From NCBI GenBank assembly GCA_016785225.1, contig JAFBJZ010000888.1, positions 3,414,501 through 3,478,500 of the forward strand: a stretch of DNA of 64,000 bases, written 5' to 3'. Origin of the DNA: Psettodes erumei. Its lineage: Eukaryota; Chordata; Actinopteri; Pleuronectiformes; Psettodidae. Shown piece by piece: positions 34,653 through 47,546 of the stretch (the stretch's first letter is position 1; every line of letters starts with the position of its first letter). Position numbers and translations under genes: made by a program. The notes beneath the pieces were generated by a model. It ran no database searches. It was not told the DNA's origin and was given only the letters and a program-made list of their open reading frames with translations.

Positions 34653-37600
34653 CCCACACGCCTACTCCTTATTCTCATCCTCCACAGACACACCGATCGC
34701 GCACATTACACAGACGGTGACTGTGTTGAGCTGCAAAACACTTAATCCTGAAGTAGAAACCAAAGGTGGTGAATACTGACGGACACCCAAACACATTCTG
34801 TTCATGAGAGAGAACATTTTGTTTATCGGAAGGCGCTGTCAGCGTGCCTGTAGATATTAATGACAGAGGCGACATTTCTTGCCCCAGCGCACATGAAAGA
34901 AGACATGACCAGGCCAACGCACCGTATTAAAGCTAGGTAAGGGAAGGTAGAGGACTCTCTTATGTCTCTACCTTTTCATGTAGAAGTGGCCTTTTCTGCA
35001 TGAGGCCAGTCGTGCTTGGCCCTGGCTGTCGCTGATAGTTATAGATCCTTTCCCAGAGAGCTTGCGTGTTCCCTGACACAAAAGAACGAGGAGGCCCCTG
35101 GGCGATGTTGTGCACAGGAGCGGCGTCGCAAGATGGCTGGAGACGGTCGCACGGTGAGACTGATTTGCTCATCAGGGAGCGACACGGAGGAATCCAGTGA
35201 CCGTTGTACAGATCAGACAAGCCTCACAGACAGCGGGAGGGCGGCTATTGGATTCAGGGCAAATACAAAATTCCTCTGTTTATACTTCTCGATGAGTTAT
35301 TTATTTTTTCCTCATTATAATATTCAACCTGACATCATGTCCAGTCGGCCCTGTGTAACCCCACTGAGGAATCATGGGACACACATTTAAAAATAAGAAC
35401 AACAGAGAACACAGTCATAATTATGATGATAGGTGACAGTGCTAGTGAGCCAAACATCATTGCAAATGACAGTGGCCTGTGTGTTTATATTTGTATGGAG
35501 CCACAGAATACTGCACAAAGTGGAAAGGGATGCTCCTTTGAATAACCACAACTACTGCCCACAAATATGAGACTGATTTTAACTTCTACTTTCCTACATC
35601 CATACTTTAACTTCATTCACTGTGGATTGTGATTAATGGACTTATTATGCAGCATACACCAGGGACTTGATTATTTACATATAGTCAGGAAGTAGCCGGT
35701 CTAATGGAAAGAGTCATTACCCATGCTGATGATCCTGATCCTAACATCAAGGTATTCCTCTCTTGCTCTCAAAAAGGTGAGACTCAATTGTGGCATATAT
35801 TCTTCAGCTCAGTGTCTGACTGGGAGGCCGGATGAACCACGTATTTCAGCACTGCACTCTTTACTCCTTTCATCTTGCCTGAAAATGGAGGGAAAGCATC
35901 ACTTAACATTGCAGCTTACCACACAATTACCTGAGTACCTGTTCTCACTGCAATTACAAGCCCAAGACAAATAATTAGTCTGACAAATGACTGCTGGGCA
36001 CATCGCCCTTGTTGTGGTTGAGCTGTGTAATTTGGAGCCCCAGCTCTGAATGCTGGCACTGTGGCGGTAATTAGCAATAGGCAATGTAACGTTACACCCG
36101 CAGAGTGTGCCTGTGCATGAATGTGTATGGCGCGTGTGCACGCTCAGCGTGTGCCGCTGTGAGTTCACGTGTCGCCGTGGCCTCGGCCGCAATCATAAGC
36201 TTCAGAACCTGGAGTCTGGGTTGTGGGAATCTCTGCATGTCGGCCCTGATCTCCCAGTCAGTGACACAGACAGCAGCAGCCCACCTGCCAGCCTGTCACG
36301 TCTCCCCGGCGAGAGGCTGACACCATATTGTCAATGCCGCAGATTGAATGGTGATCTTTTTTACAATTCCCCCCTTCACTCCATCTGCCATCATCTGTGG
36401 TCTGTCTGCACGTCGCAGTGTGTGTATCTGCTCCTTCCTACCTTCCTTCCTTCATTCACTCAGTCCCGGTTGTCACAGCTGACAGTGCCTTGTCAAATGT
36501 TCCTGCAGCTGCAGGTTCATCCATCATTAAACGGCTGAGGAGAATTGAAATCATCTCTATCAGGGCCCTCCGGTAGCGCGGGTGCCTTTGGAGACGCAGG
36601 TCTGTAGACTACAAGGCCTCACTAGTAGAAGGCATCATTTCTTCTACATCTGTCAGATTTGAGTAAAAGGTTACACAGATAGAGGAGAAAAGAAGACTGC
36701 TGGCAAACGCAGGATGATAGGGTAAAGTCATAGAAGTAATTTGAACTGTCTGCTGTTATACATCAGGTCTTGCTTTCTCTCTTGCTGGTGAATAATCATG
36801 TCTTCACACAATAACGCGTGTGCATGCACATATGGCTCAGCCCTTTTATTATAAATATACACAAACACCCCCCCCCCCCAACACATGTTTTTTGGGCTCC
36901 CGTGGGGCCTCTTTAAGAACATTGGTTCTCGGAAGTAAATGGATCGCAGGTGTTTGCTTCCACACGAGGGAGGAGGTTTTGCAGGAACAGAAACCTGACC
37001 TCTCTATGGGGATTAAGTACAGGTAAATCTGGGGTGTGTTCCCTGCCCAGTCCCGACAACCTGGGAGGCCACGTCTGACTCCCCGCAGTGAGTCACGGAG
37101 GCCCTGGAGCGAGGAGCAAACACCAGGCAGGCGCACCTCCACCCTGGAGGCCAGCGCACACTCACACAGTAACCACTCAATGCACATTCAGACACACATA
37201 CAAGCTGCAGCACAGGTGTGGAGCCAAGCAAAACAAAAATATTCCTAATTAGGTTATTTTTTAATCTATGGAGGCAAGGAGCCTAATTACTACAAGGTGT
37301 AAATACAGACGTTTCCATATTTACCGCTTGTGAAATAACAGGATGCTAAGGTAAAACAAAAGAGGAGGATCAGGGAAATGTTAAACACAACACGGAAAAA
37401 AAAGAACCCCAGTGAGAATTAACAAACAAAACCCTCCGTTATTCTTATCATGCTATCTGATCAATCTATTTTTGTTCCTCAGTGGCTCTAATCTCTCTCC
37501 CACTCCCTCCCATGTTGCGCCGAGAAACATTTTTGCACTTCAGAGATAAAAATCACAGTCTTCTCATCCACTCCTCTTCTTTTGTCTCCATTTCACACAA

Positions 37601-38412
37601 CAAAGAGATAACACACCCACGTGTGACAAGTCCACCCACATCCATCAAACTTTGCTCAAATCCGCCAGCAACGGAAAACAAAAGGATGACTCTTTCATCA
37701 GACATTGGGCCAGAGAGCATCGATCACTCTCAGAGAGGCTAAGCAGCCATTGACTGAGTGGTATGGAATGGAAATGTACAGACTTGTTATGCATTTTAGA
37801 TGACTTTTACACACATTTTTCCAACACTTTTAGCAATTATTTTACATGAGGTTGGCTGCATTATCCAAGTATTAGAGGCAACAAACCGACGATGATTTGT
37901 GTTTGTTTTGGTTGTTTGTCTCGGTTGTCATTTATAAGATATATTACAATGCACTTCAAAGAGATTGCTTCAGTCAAACAGCGTGGCTTGTATCCAGCAC
38001 TGTGATGTCCTCTTTCTGGGAATTTTCTGTGGATAAAGTTTGTGTTTTTATAGTTGGAGCTCGCCTCATTATCTGATCAGCTGCAGCTGCTGTCGCAGCT
38101 TACTACCCAGCTCCTCTTCTGTTTCTGTTCCATCTCCCTGTATAACAAACCACTGTTGATACTGCATTAAATGTAAAACAGAAAAGCCCCTTTGCGCTGG
38201 AGAATTTATGCTAGGAAATACTTAAGTGACAGCAGGAGTTTATCATGGGGAAAGTAAACGCTTTCTTGAACAGGACATTATTGATGGATTAACTGACACT
38301 AGAAAAGATGATTTATTTGTGGATGATTACAGTTGATTGCAGATTATGGTTGATTTATTGGCACTGCTTTCTGCCAAATAGTTTTCAGACATACTTTTAT
38401 GCTCTGTGTTCT

Positions 38413-38530
38413 GTGATTCTCAGCCTGGTGGCCATGACCCCCCCCCATGGTCTGCAGGATCAAACTAAGGGGTTGTAAGATAATTGATAGATTCAGATGG
38501 AAAAAGACATTCCTGCTACAGTAACTTAGG
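38413..38530 (+). repeat. Diverged dispersed repeat ('gggttgtaagataattgat')
   Basis: GATTCTCAGCCTGGTGGCCA, a C9 run, and GGGGTTGTAAGATAATTGAT resemble a common fish repeat describing 'ggggtcgtgagatgattaat'. It is heavily diverged, so family and borders are tentative. Confidence 0.35.
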
Positions 38531-40116
38531 CTTTTCTTTCTTTTTTCTTTCATGATTTTCTTTTATTAGGTAGTTTTACACCTAAAAGTATTCAAATTGA
38601 ATATTTGGTTGAAATGGGCATCATACACACACACAGATCTATGTGACCACTGTTAACGAAACTAGTCATTGGCCATCTGCCCCCCCAAAAAAAAAAAAAA
38701 ACAAACAAAAAAAACAAATGAAAAATTGCCTTTGCAAATGAGAACTATGATGAAATGTATTACATTTCAATTCAGTGAGTGAAAACTAAATTATCACGTG
38801 AAAGATGATGAGATGAAAGGACAAATGAAGTAATTAGTGTTTAAAGTGTTACTCAACAAACTGCAGGTGCTGATTAGTAAAACAGCAACCCCCCCCCCCA
38901 AAAAAAAACCAAGAAACAACAACCAACAGCAGGAGTCAACTTAGCCACTTCACCTGTTGCATTACTGCTAATAAAAGAGCATCTTGTTTTCAAATTAAAT
39001 CTATAATCAGTATATAGAATATAGAGAAAAGGGGGCAACAAAACAAACTGAACACAATGTATGAAAATGTAAGATTACATTATCAAGTACTGTGAATGTG
39101 GGTGTAAAGTTAAAGTCACTTCCAGTCAGCCATCCTTTGTGTTGCTATCAGAAGTAATGAATAGCATTAATGTTGAAAGTCAACCATCTAAATTTTCCTC
39201 TTGATGTTTGCTGATGAAATCTGTTGATTTAGCTTTTAATTTTTGATCTTTCGCCAGTGACATCACCACAAAGAAACTTACATGCACTTTTATTGTATGG
39301 GGATGGACACAGAAATCTAACAGAGGACATCTTAAAACCTACACAAATCAAACCAAATCTATATGCATTGATAGATACCAAAAGATGGTGAGAAATGTTT
39401 ACTTGTAATTTGGGTGGACCAACCCTTTACTACCAGCTAAAACTCTCCAGTATGCCAAGCATTCCTTTAAGGAGAACACCTGGCCACACAGACAGACTGT
39501 AAAACATGTCACACTTTTTATTTCTGTAAAAATAGCCATACGGTTACATAAATCTCACAGTTAAGGGCAAATGACGAGCGCTGTGAAACAAAGACACTAA
39601 TATTCCACAACAGATGAGGTGCCAGAAATGGGATCCAACAGAAGACAAGAAAGAAAAAAAGGTCAAGGTAAACTGGACCAGAGATTTAAAATGTTCATCA
39701 CAATCACAGCTTGCCATCAGCTATTAAGCGTCCGGCAGCGGACAGCCACACAAATCCAGGCCTGACTGCCTCTCACAAAACCTCCTTATCTCACCTGTCC
39801 ACCTGTCCTGCTCACTCGTCCATCTTCCACCCGCCGGCCGCCGTGATTGCATCTTTAGTGTTACTACCCAAGCGACAGCTCTGCTGCAAAAGCAACATAA
39901 AGTCAGCCATTAAAAAAAAGTGTATTTATTATTTCTGAGACACAAGGAGACAGCAAAGAGGATTGCCTCTTTCTTTGGCCATGTAAGGGTACAGTGATGA
40001 AGATGATGGTGAAATCAACAGTTTATCAGCAGTCTGCGGCAGTAATGTAGCAGGAGGGAGGCCTTCCTAAATCTGAGGTTTTTTCACATGTTGTCTGGTA
40101 TATAATGTGGTGAATG

Positions 40117-40150
<34 letters not shown>
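40117..40150. repeat. (GT)n microsatellite
   Basis: This is a run of about 17 GT units. Confidence 0.95.
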
Positions 40151-40151
<1 letters not shown>

Positions 40152-41917
40152 AGAATAGTTCATTTCAATCAAAATTAAGATATGAGTTTAATAAAAATAA
40201 GTAAAAACTTTCTCCTGTTTATTATTTATTATTATTTAATTTACCCTTAAAGGCATTATGAGGTATTAGATTACATCAGACTCGACAAGAGAGTAATATT
40301 AAGATGTTTAATAATAATTTTAGACAGCATTAATACTCAATACTTAACACTAGCTAAAGAGATCATGATCTGCAAGCAATACCCTGTATGTCGTTGGATT
40401 TATAGTGTTACCTCGCAGTAGGAATAACACAATATAAAAATACGTTAGCCAAAGTACCAGCTTTAAAAGTAACAGTTAATTATTGTTTTTGCATTTATGT
40501 GCAAAGTATCTAGTACTTTAATGTTGCACTCAGCCAAAGTGGAGCCAGTATTAGCTGACTCACTTTTTGTGGTTAGTAGTCATTGATAATTGAAATGCAG
40601 CATGTTTTTTATACACTGATGTTTTACATATTTTGTTTGGAAGCATAGTAACTATTGCTGTTAAAATTGTCACAGCAGTAGCACAGAGCAGATTTAAAAT
40701 GGAAATGCTCAATTGAAGCTTCAGAAAATGTTTTGTTGAAATTTGTATTTGAAAGCTATTTGGGGCTTCAGGGCTTTCAAACGTCAGTGCCATGACGTAT
40801 GCAAATCACTAAATACATTCAAATACAGGAACACAATATAGTATACCTAATATTAATGTGTTGTGTTATCTGTGATTGGTCAACACAGGATTTTCTGTGT
40901 TCTAATACAAAGCTCTTCTTTGCACAGGATGATGGTTCAGCATTCTTAAGCTCTATAATGCATGTTTTTTCCCCTCCCTGAAATTGAGTGTATCTGTGGT
41001 GTCTTGTTTGGTGCCGGGGGCATAAAGGGCTCTAAAGTCAACGGGTGTCGTGCTACTTCCACCAGGCAGCCACCCGTCTCTGAAGCCAACTCGCGTCACA
41101 CTTATTGACGGTGGAAGTTCTACGTGTTTCTGCGGACAGCTCTGTCCGCCTGCACGTCCCCTTTGCAGTGCGGAGATCCATCCCTACAGAACGAGGTCAA
41201 GCCTGCATAATGACCCTAACGAGTCAAGATTTGCTGGATTAGATTATTTCAAACAGTTTGCAGAGCTACCATTTTGACAACAAATATCCCGGAGCCACGG
41301 AGTGATGGTCGTTTCCTGGCTGCTTCTGACACTGCAAAAACAATGTGTTGATTTGGATTTCACGTTCAGCCGCTCGTCGCGTCCACATGGCTTATGCGGA
41401 AAGATATGTCATTCTGGGGGTTAGGCTAATTTCAGCCAGGCCATTTTAGATGATGTCAGTGGGCGCAGGAGAAAATGGAGCTGACCTCTCATGCCCTGTG
41501 CTGCTATGCTGCGTTAGACTTGCCGCTCGCCAAATTTGGTAAATCTGCCGCGTTTATTTCCCGCAATGTCCACTTCATTACAGCACGTCTCAGATATCGG
41601 GTGCACCGCCCCATGACAGATCGCCGGCCTCCTTTCCTCCTCCACCAGCAGAGCAATGCCGCCCTGCTCTTTTAATGCAAAGCGATGGGAGGCAACGTGA
41701 GCTTTGGTTTTAAAATAAAACACATTGCTCCCTCTGTCAGTCTCCTCTTCAGGAAGCATTTTGTGAAAATGTCCTCCTAATCTGCCTTGTCTTTGGCTGT
41801 AATTATCAACCCTATACTATAAGCAGGCCTCTGCCTCTCTCTTCTTACATTGTGTCTCTTTTGTGTTTCGCTTTTCTCATCTGTTTTTTTGTTCCCCTTT
41901 CTATCTTTTGATTCCAG

Positions 41918-41955
41918 CGGATTGAAGAAGAACAGGCCTGATTGTCTCGCCTGAG
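41918..41955 (+). other. Orphan 38-bp exon-like block with strong splice sites
   Basis: It is preceded by an excellent polypyrimidine tract (GTTCCCCTTTCTATCTTTTG, then ATTCCAG) and followed by CTGAG|GTAAGA. All three frames contain a stop within the block, so it would be a 5' UTR, lncRNA or poison-type exon. It lies at the end of a complex unique block. Confidence 0.3.
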
Positions 41956-42429
41956 GTAAGATTTCATAGGTTTACATATCAAAGTCTATAAATAGATAAG
42001 AGCTTTTGAAAGGGAAAGTGAGCACAGAGAGGAAAGTGTGTGTGTGTGTGTCATGCGTGCATGTTGATTTGTGCCTATGAGTTTGTTTGTATGTCTCTGT
42101 GTGTATGCATGTGTGTGTGTGTCTTTTTGTGTGTGTGGAAAGACAGAGAGGCTTTCCCAATTGCATACACAGCGAAAAGAGCCTCCACCAAAACAAAAGG
42201 GATTATGGCGTTTCAAGGGTGTTGTGTTTGCTGTGTTTATTCACATAGCTCATGGGGCTGCGCAGGACCGGCAATGAATGTCAATGTCAGGGAGCGAAAA
42301 CGCTGCAACACAAGATAAATATGATGAACAATAAACACAGATTAAGGCTGAATATGTCACGCCACATCACGCGCAGATCCCAAGTCTCCTGACATTAAGT
42401 AACCCTGGAAAGTGTTGACATGATCATGT

Positions 42430-42740
42430 TAAAAATGATGATGGTTGTTTGCCTCGAGTGCACTGCACACAGACAAGACGTTATTCATATGGATAGTTAA
42501 ACAAATTCAGGTGTCACACCTGCTTAATCCAGTCCTGGAAGTAGCAGCGGTGGTGTACCAGGGAGTGGACCATATTAGCAGTACCGTGAAGGTCCAGAGC
42601 AGAGCAGAGATGAATGCATCAAGTACTGTAGTTGATGGAGGTGCTTTGAATAAGCTAATTAGGCTGGAGTGTGTATTCTGCAGCAGGTGCAGTCTGTATT
42701 GCAGGTGCAGCAATACTCACTATTAATGCGCGAGAAGTAC
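42430..42740. promoter_or_regulatory. Candidate regulatory block with palindromic homeodomain site
   Basis: CTAATTAG at 42655-42662 is the palindromic paired-type homeodomain core, within AATAAGCTAATTAGG. Nearby are repeated GCAGGTGCAG words (about 42681-42710), each with an E-box-like CAGGTG. The sequence is complex. The enhancer role is inference. Confidence 0.28.
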
Positions 42741-42959
42741 AATATCTACGTAATCAAAATGATGCCTCAGCAAACACACTCTTACCTCCACATTTTTCCA
42801 TGGTAGAAAAAAAAAGTTGGGCAGGGAGTGGCGGCGAAAGCTAAAGCCTAATGTGCACAATATTGCAACGTGTTAGTTAACAACTGTAGCCTTAACTTTA
42901 AGTTAACCGATTGCTTTTCCTTTCCCCTCCTTTTTTTGTATTTCCACATCTAATTACAC

Positions 42960-43340
42960 TTTCATTCATCAATGTTGATTAATAGGTCCTGTGGCACGCC
43001 TGCCTCATTTTACTCTCAATTAAGCTGGTTGATGCATGTTCTCATCAAGCAAGATGCATTGGCCTGGTTTACTTGAGGCGCTATTAGTGGACACTGTAAT
43101 TAGTATCCCAGCACATAGAACTTCCCCCACCTCCTGAGCCCCTCTCCCCGAGCTGCCATCCATGGCCTCTTTTAATGCCTTCCAAATAATGAAGATAACA
43201 GAACAGATGAGGGACGAGCAGTCCGGCCCACGTTAATCATCTTCCTCTCTGCTGTTTTTTTTCTTTTCTCTTCTTCTTTTTTTTTCAGAGCGAGGGAATT
43301 ATGGCTTGTAAAATCACCAAACTCCCAATGTCTTGACAGA
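42960..43340. promoter_or_regulatory. Candidate regulatory block, homeodomain cores
   Basis: It contains TTGATTAATAGG, CTCAATTAAGC and CTGTAATTAGTATCC in balanced, non-repetitive sequence, followed by a long T/C tract at 43248-43288 ending in CAG. No donor follows that acceptor-like signal. Confidence 0.22.
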
Positions 43341-45360
43341 CCTCTTTTGTGTGCCAAGCACTTCAGCTCCTCCCCGCATTTTCCTTATCAGTGGGGAGAT
43401 GTATGTCTTTATCACATTTCACACTCAAAAGGGAACAGCCAGCCTGATATATTTGCCAGTTACTAAATGTGGGGCTTTATCGAAAATATCAGTCTAAGTT
43501 GTGCACATTAGCCCTCATGCTCTTTGAGAAGCCACTTTAAAAGAGGGCTGATTACACGCTTGTTGCTGTCGTGATACCAGCTTCGGCGCTGGAGCCCCTT
43601 TCTCTCGCTCAGCCAGCTTTCCCAGAGCGCTCTTCTGCCTTTGATTCCCTGCACTTCAAGAGATCTCTCTGAGGAGGGCTCTGGGGGCCTCAGCAAAGAG
43701 CCCGGCTGGGCAGACAGAGACTAAAGGATGGGTGAAAGATGGAAAGAGATGGAGAGAGATGGAGATAGAGGCAGCAGGGGTAATAAAGCCAAGAGAAACA
43801 GATAGAAAGAAGAGTGGCTACATTACTGCCGTGTGGCTGCTCTTTAGACGCTGGAGCAGTGGCCACGTCTCGTCCCAATGTCTGCGCAGACGGCTCCCAT
43901 GGGCCCCTGCGCCGAGCTTGTAAGTGCTAATTGGGCCTGTTAGGGTCAGCAATTAGCCGGCTGCTATTGAAGGATCGTGACAGCCGGGCCTTTCACAGCC
44001 CCGTCATTCTTTTAGGGCAGCGAAAGAAAGAGCAGAACATAACATGGACAAGGCTGACGCTCAGACAACCAACAGACAAGCAGCAGAGGAAGATAAACCA
44101 ACAGCATATCCCACAATGCTGTGTGCCAAGGGTAAGGGGGAAGGGACAGCATGAGGCAACATGGCCCTTACTGATTTCAGTCAGAACTGAAAGGACTGAT
44201 GCAACTCGCTCCGGCGAGAAATAATGCATCAACTAGCACTTTTCTCTTCCTGTATAAAATGAATAAAGTTTGGAACTGAAATTCTCTTGTAGTAAGATGT
44301 GGTGCAGTTTGACCTGCTGTGGGTATGTGTGTTTGGCGTCTTACTGGTACTGCAGTTACTAAACTCCTTTTCTCATTTGTTTTTAGCTTTCTAAGTCATC
44401 TCAGCAGTAATGCTGGCTGCCAGTCACTATCAGTAAGTTGCTGTTTATGTAACTATTACAACAAAAACAAAACTCACTTCCTGCTGTTGTACTGAACTGG
44501 TCAAAAGTCGACTGTTTGAAGCTGAAAGTTTCCACTGGGATGTTAAAACTCAAGCCACCAGAGGTCAGTTGGCAAATAATACCTCTCTGAATGTGAGTGG
44601 AAGCTGTACGGTACACAAATGTAAGTGTCTCTCAGATGTTGGCAACAAACTGCCCGACAATCACTGCAGCCATGCAGACACTGACGAGGCTTCCTAATGA
44701 ATGTGACAGGGGGTCATTAGCAGATTTGGCCTCTCACAACCACAGCTGTCTCTTATTGTAAGGCCTTCCGGTCTGTGTGTGTGTGGGTGTGTTTCAGACT
44801 TAGGGGGGAGCATCTGCTGCAGGGTTACGACCTCAGTAGCATTGTGACAGAGTACACAAGCCATGAAGGATTCCGTTTTCTCTATTTGTTAGAACCAGGC
44901 ATATAAATCAGTGTTCCTGTAAATGTGCTAGTGTTCGCCAGTCGACTAATGTTCAACTGCAAAATATTATAAAGCCAATGAAACAACAGTTTAAAAGATA
45001 CAGAACAACAAGTGACAATAAATGACAACAAAATCTGCAGTGTTCACATGAAGCTGTCCACGAAGCTATGCAGAGCAGTGTAAAGCAATGCAATAGAACA
45101 ATACAATTATTTATGGAGTCATCATAGAGGGTCAGAGAGAAAAAAAAATTCAAGCCACACTGAAACACTCAAAATGCATGTATCTTGTGAGCAAATAGAA
45201 TTCAATTCACTTCCATGATCTGATTAATTCATTCCCACATTTTCATTATTGTTGGTTGGTTTAGTATGATAATACGGTATAGGAAACGCATGACAGTGCT
45301 CTGTAATGACAGAAAAACCCCCACTTCATTTATAGGGAACCCTAAAACACAAAAACAGTA

Positions 45361-45382
45361 TAATAATAATAATATTATTATT

Positions 45383-45418
<36 letters not shown>
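45361..45418. repeat. (TAA)n/(TTA)n array with a 26-bp perfect palindrome
   Basis: Bases 45361-45373 (TAA units) are the exact reverse complement of 45374-45386 (TTA units), with no spacer. Further TAA units run to 45418. It is a trinucleotide microsatellite whose phase inverts internally. Confidence 0.92.
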
Positions 45419-45419
<1 letters not shown>

Positions 45420-46311
45420 TGTTGTCAATCTGAATGAAAATCAGTCATATTGGAGGTGCACAATACTGAACTGGTGCAGATCTGATTTTTAATAGCAGTC
45501 CATTAAAGTCATACTAATGAATGTGGTTATCCCTGTTATGCGCTGCACCCCTGAAGAATAACATTAGAATAATGTCATTTTATAAAAGCAATAAGCCACT
45601 CAATGCAAGTGCTTCACAGCGATTTTAGAACAGCTCAGAGGCTTTAACTGTGCTTCGCATCACGCCTAACAGCACCTCTTAGCTGCTCTAAATTCAGTGG
45701 AAAGCACTGCCTCTCATTGCTTACAGCTTACATCGAATAGGTCCTTTTACCACAAATAGCAAACGAGTGGTAGGTATGCAAAAGGTAGCAAGGTTACAAT
45801 ACATTTGTCTCACAATTGGCTCTTGACTTGTATCTATGCATTCCCTCTATATAATGAACAAGTTCAAAGGTTTTCAGAGCACATTTTTGTTAAAGAGCAG
45901 GAAAGCAGATGAAAATGTTTCAGCCTGAAGTAGCAGCATTGCCATTGTTTTCTTTGTGCCTTTCAGTTTATTTTATCATCGATTGTGGAGAAGTTACTTC
46001 CTCCTGTCTCGCTTTGTGTGGGGTGTGTGTGTGTGTGTGTGTGTGACGGTCGGGGACTTATTGTGCTGTGAGAGAGTGATGGGTTAGGCAAGATGACAGG
46101 CTGGCACAAGGGGCAAGCAGGACGGCGACTGAACATGCTCGGATCTGGGGAGAGGTGTCAGTCCTGCAGCCAGCCAAGCAGAAACACACAGGAGCACTTA
46201 GGAAAAGGTGATTCAAAGAGGAAACAAACAGAAGATCCACTTTAGATATTCCTGAGACCACAAGGAATTGAATAAAGGTAGTAAGGTAGTAAGCACTGCC
46301 CAGGAGTAGCA

Positions 46312-46343
46312 CTCTGTTCTGTTCTGTTCTATTCTATTCTAAT
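46312..46343. repeat. Pentanucleotide (TTCTG/TTCTA)n repeat
   Basis: TTCTG units change to TTCTA units along the array, about six units in total. Confidence 0.85.
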
Positions 46344-47490
46344 CTATGTATTTACTTCCTTTTTGTCTTATCCATATAGACACTCAATTTCTGTATCTAG
46401 CATAATCTACCAAATCAGGAAAATTAACTTAAAAAAATTAAAATGATTTTGTTTTGATTGCATCCATATGTTTCTATGAATGTTTGCTGACCTAATAGTT
46501 ACAAAAACAAGATTGAAATTGCTCTGACTGAGGCCACAATCTTGTTAAATGGGATCTCCATCCACAAGGAGTAAAAAGAAGACATACCAGCTGTTCAGAT
46601 TCATAGGTGATGAATCGTGCTGCGGGCTTCCAGCCATCATTTTTCAAAGAGAAAAAAAAATCCTCACGGTCACAGTCCATTTTTTACATAAAACAGCATG
46701 AGGGGTTTTTAAAGAGAGATGCTCCACTTGTAGTCTCTCTTAGTCATGGCTAAAGAGCGATTTTGCTTCAGCCTCATCGTTTACGTGGAGCAAGGGGGGA
46801 AATTAATCAAAGCTGAAGAGTGATTTTTTTCACGCGGCTCCCTCGGAGAATAAACATCAATAAACATTACTTAATACCCTACAACACAACCCCGCAGGGT
46901 CCCATTTAATTTCACTGGTGGAGAACGCCTAAAGTGCTACTGTTTTACACCAAATTACATACTCTGAAAGTTTGAGAAGGCAGCTAGTTTTCCCACCCTT
47001 GAGAAAGAAATTAAATTAGCTAAAATAAAACTGGGGGGAAAATGGCATACAGTAAATGCAGCTATTTGTCCTTAAAAGTTCACTTTGACACATGAGTTGT
47101 TTTAGGTAGTCTGAATTATTGTTTAAAAAAAAAAAGACCAGAGAAAGTCCAAGTTTGCACAGAAATGAATAACAAAATTATCCATCAAGCGACGACATGC
47201 AGAACTCTGTTTCACTTTTTTTCTCACTTTTACAGTGGCAGTTCAGTGTTCACATCACTTTGAGCTGTTGCGTATGCCTGCTGCGTATGACAGCCATCAC
47301 AACACTTCACATTGTACTTTTCACAACACACTTTTCAAGGAACCACTTGGACTGTAAATTAATTACAGTGCAATTAACTGATGCTTTACTGATGTGATCT
47401 CTGCGTTTAAAAATAAGCCATGGAAATGAGTGATGCTGAGATGTGAGGTGCTCTGCTGCCCTATAGCATCTACTTTTTGTAGTGTGCATG

Positions 47491-47498
47491 CACACACA

Positions 47499-47544
<46 letters not shown>
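47491..47544. repeat. (CA)n microsatellite, about 54 bp
   Basis: This is a CA run with one CG interruption near its start. Confidence 0.95.

Positions 47545-47546
<2 letters not shown>

Larger units (their letters stand above)
31771..38412. other. Gene-free stretch
   Basis: No gene is seen. Bases 33240-34010 are GC-richer and hold many overlapping short frames. Simple repeats include (GT)n at 34472-34496 and the polypurine tract at 34575-34652. There is a C13 run at 36867-36879 and a 12-bp palindrome at 36085-36096. The rest is mixed unique sequence. Confidence 0.5.
38531..45360. other. Gene-free stretch with several complex blocks
   Basis: No gene is seen. C/A homopolymer runs lie at about 38680-38720 and 38890-38908. 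(GT)n is at 40117-40150 and 42036-42050. Complex unique blocks are at about 41040-41780, 42430-42740 and 42960-43340. An orphan exon-like block at 41918-41955 is listed separately. Confidence 0.5.

Noticed and set aside
43248..43290. Strong pyrimidine tract ending in CAG
   Set aside because: An acceptor-like signal without any usable donor within a normal exon length.
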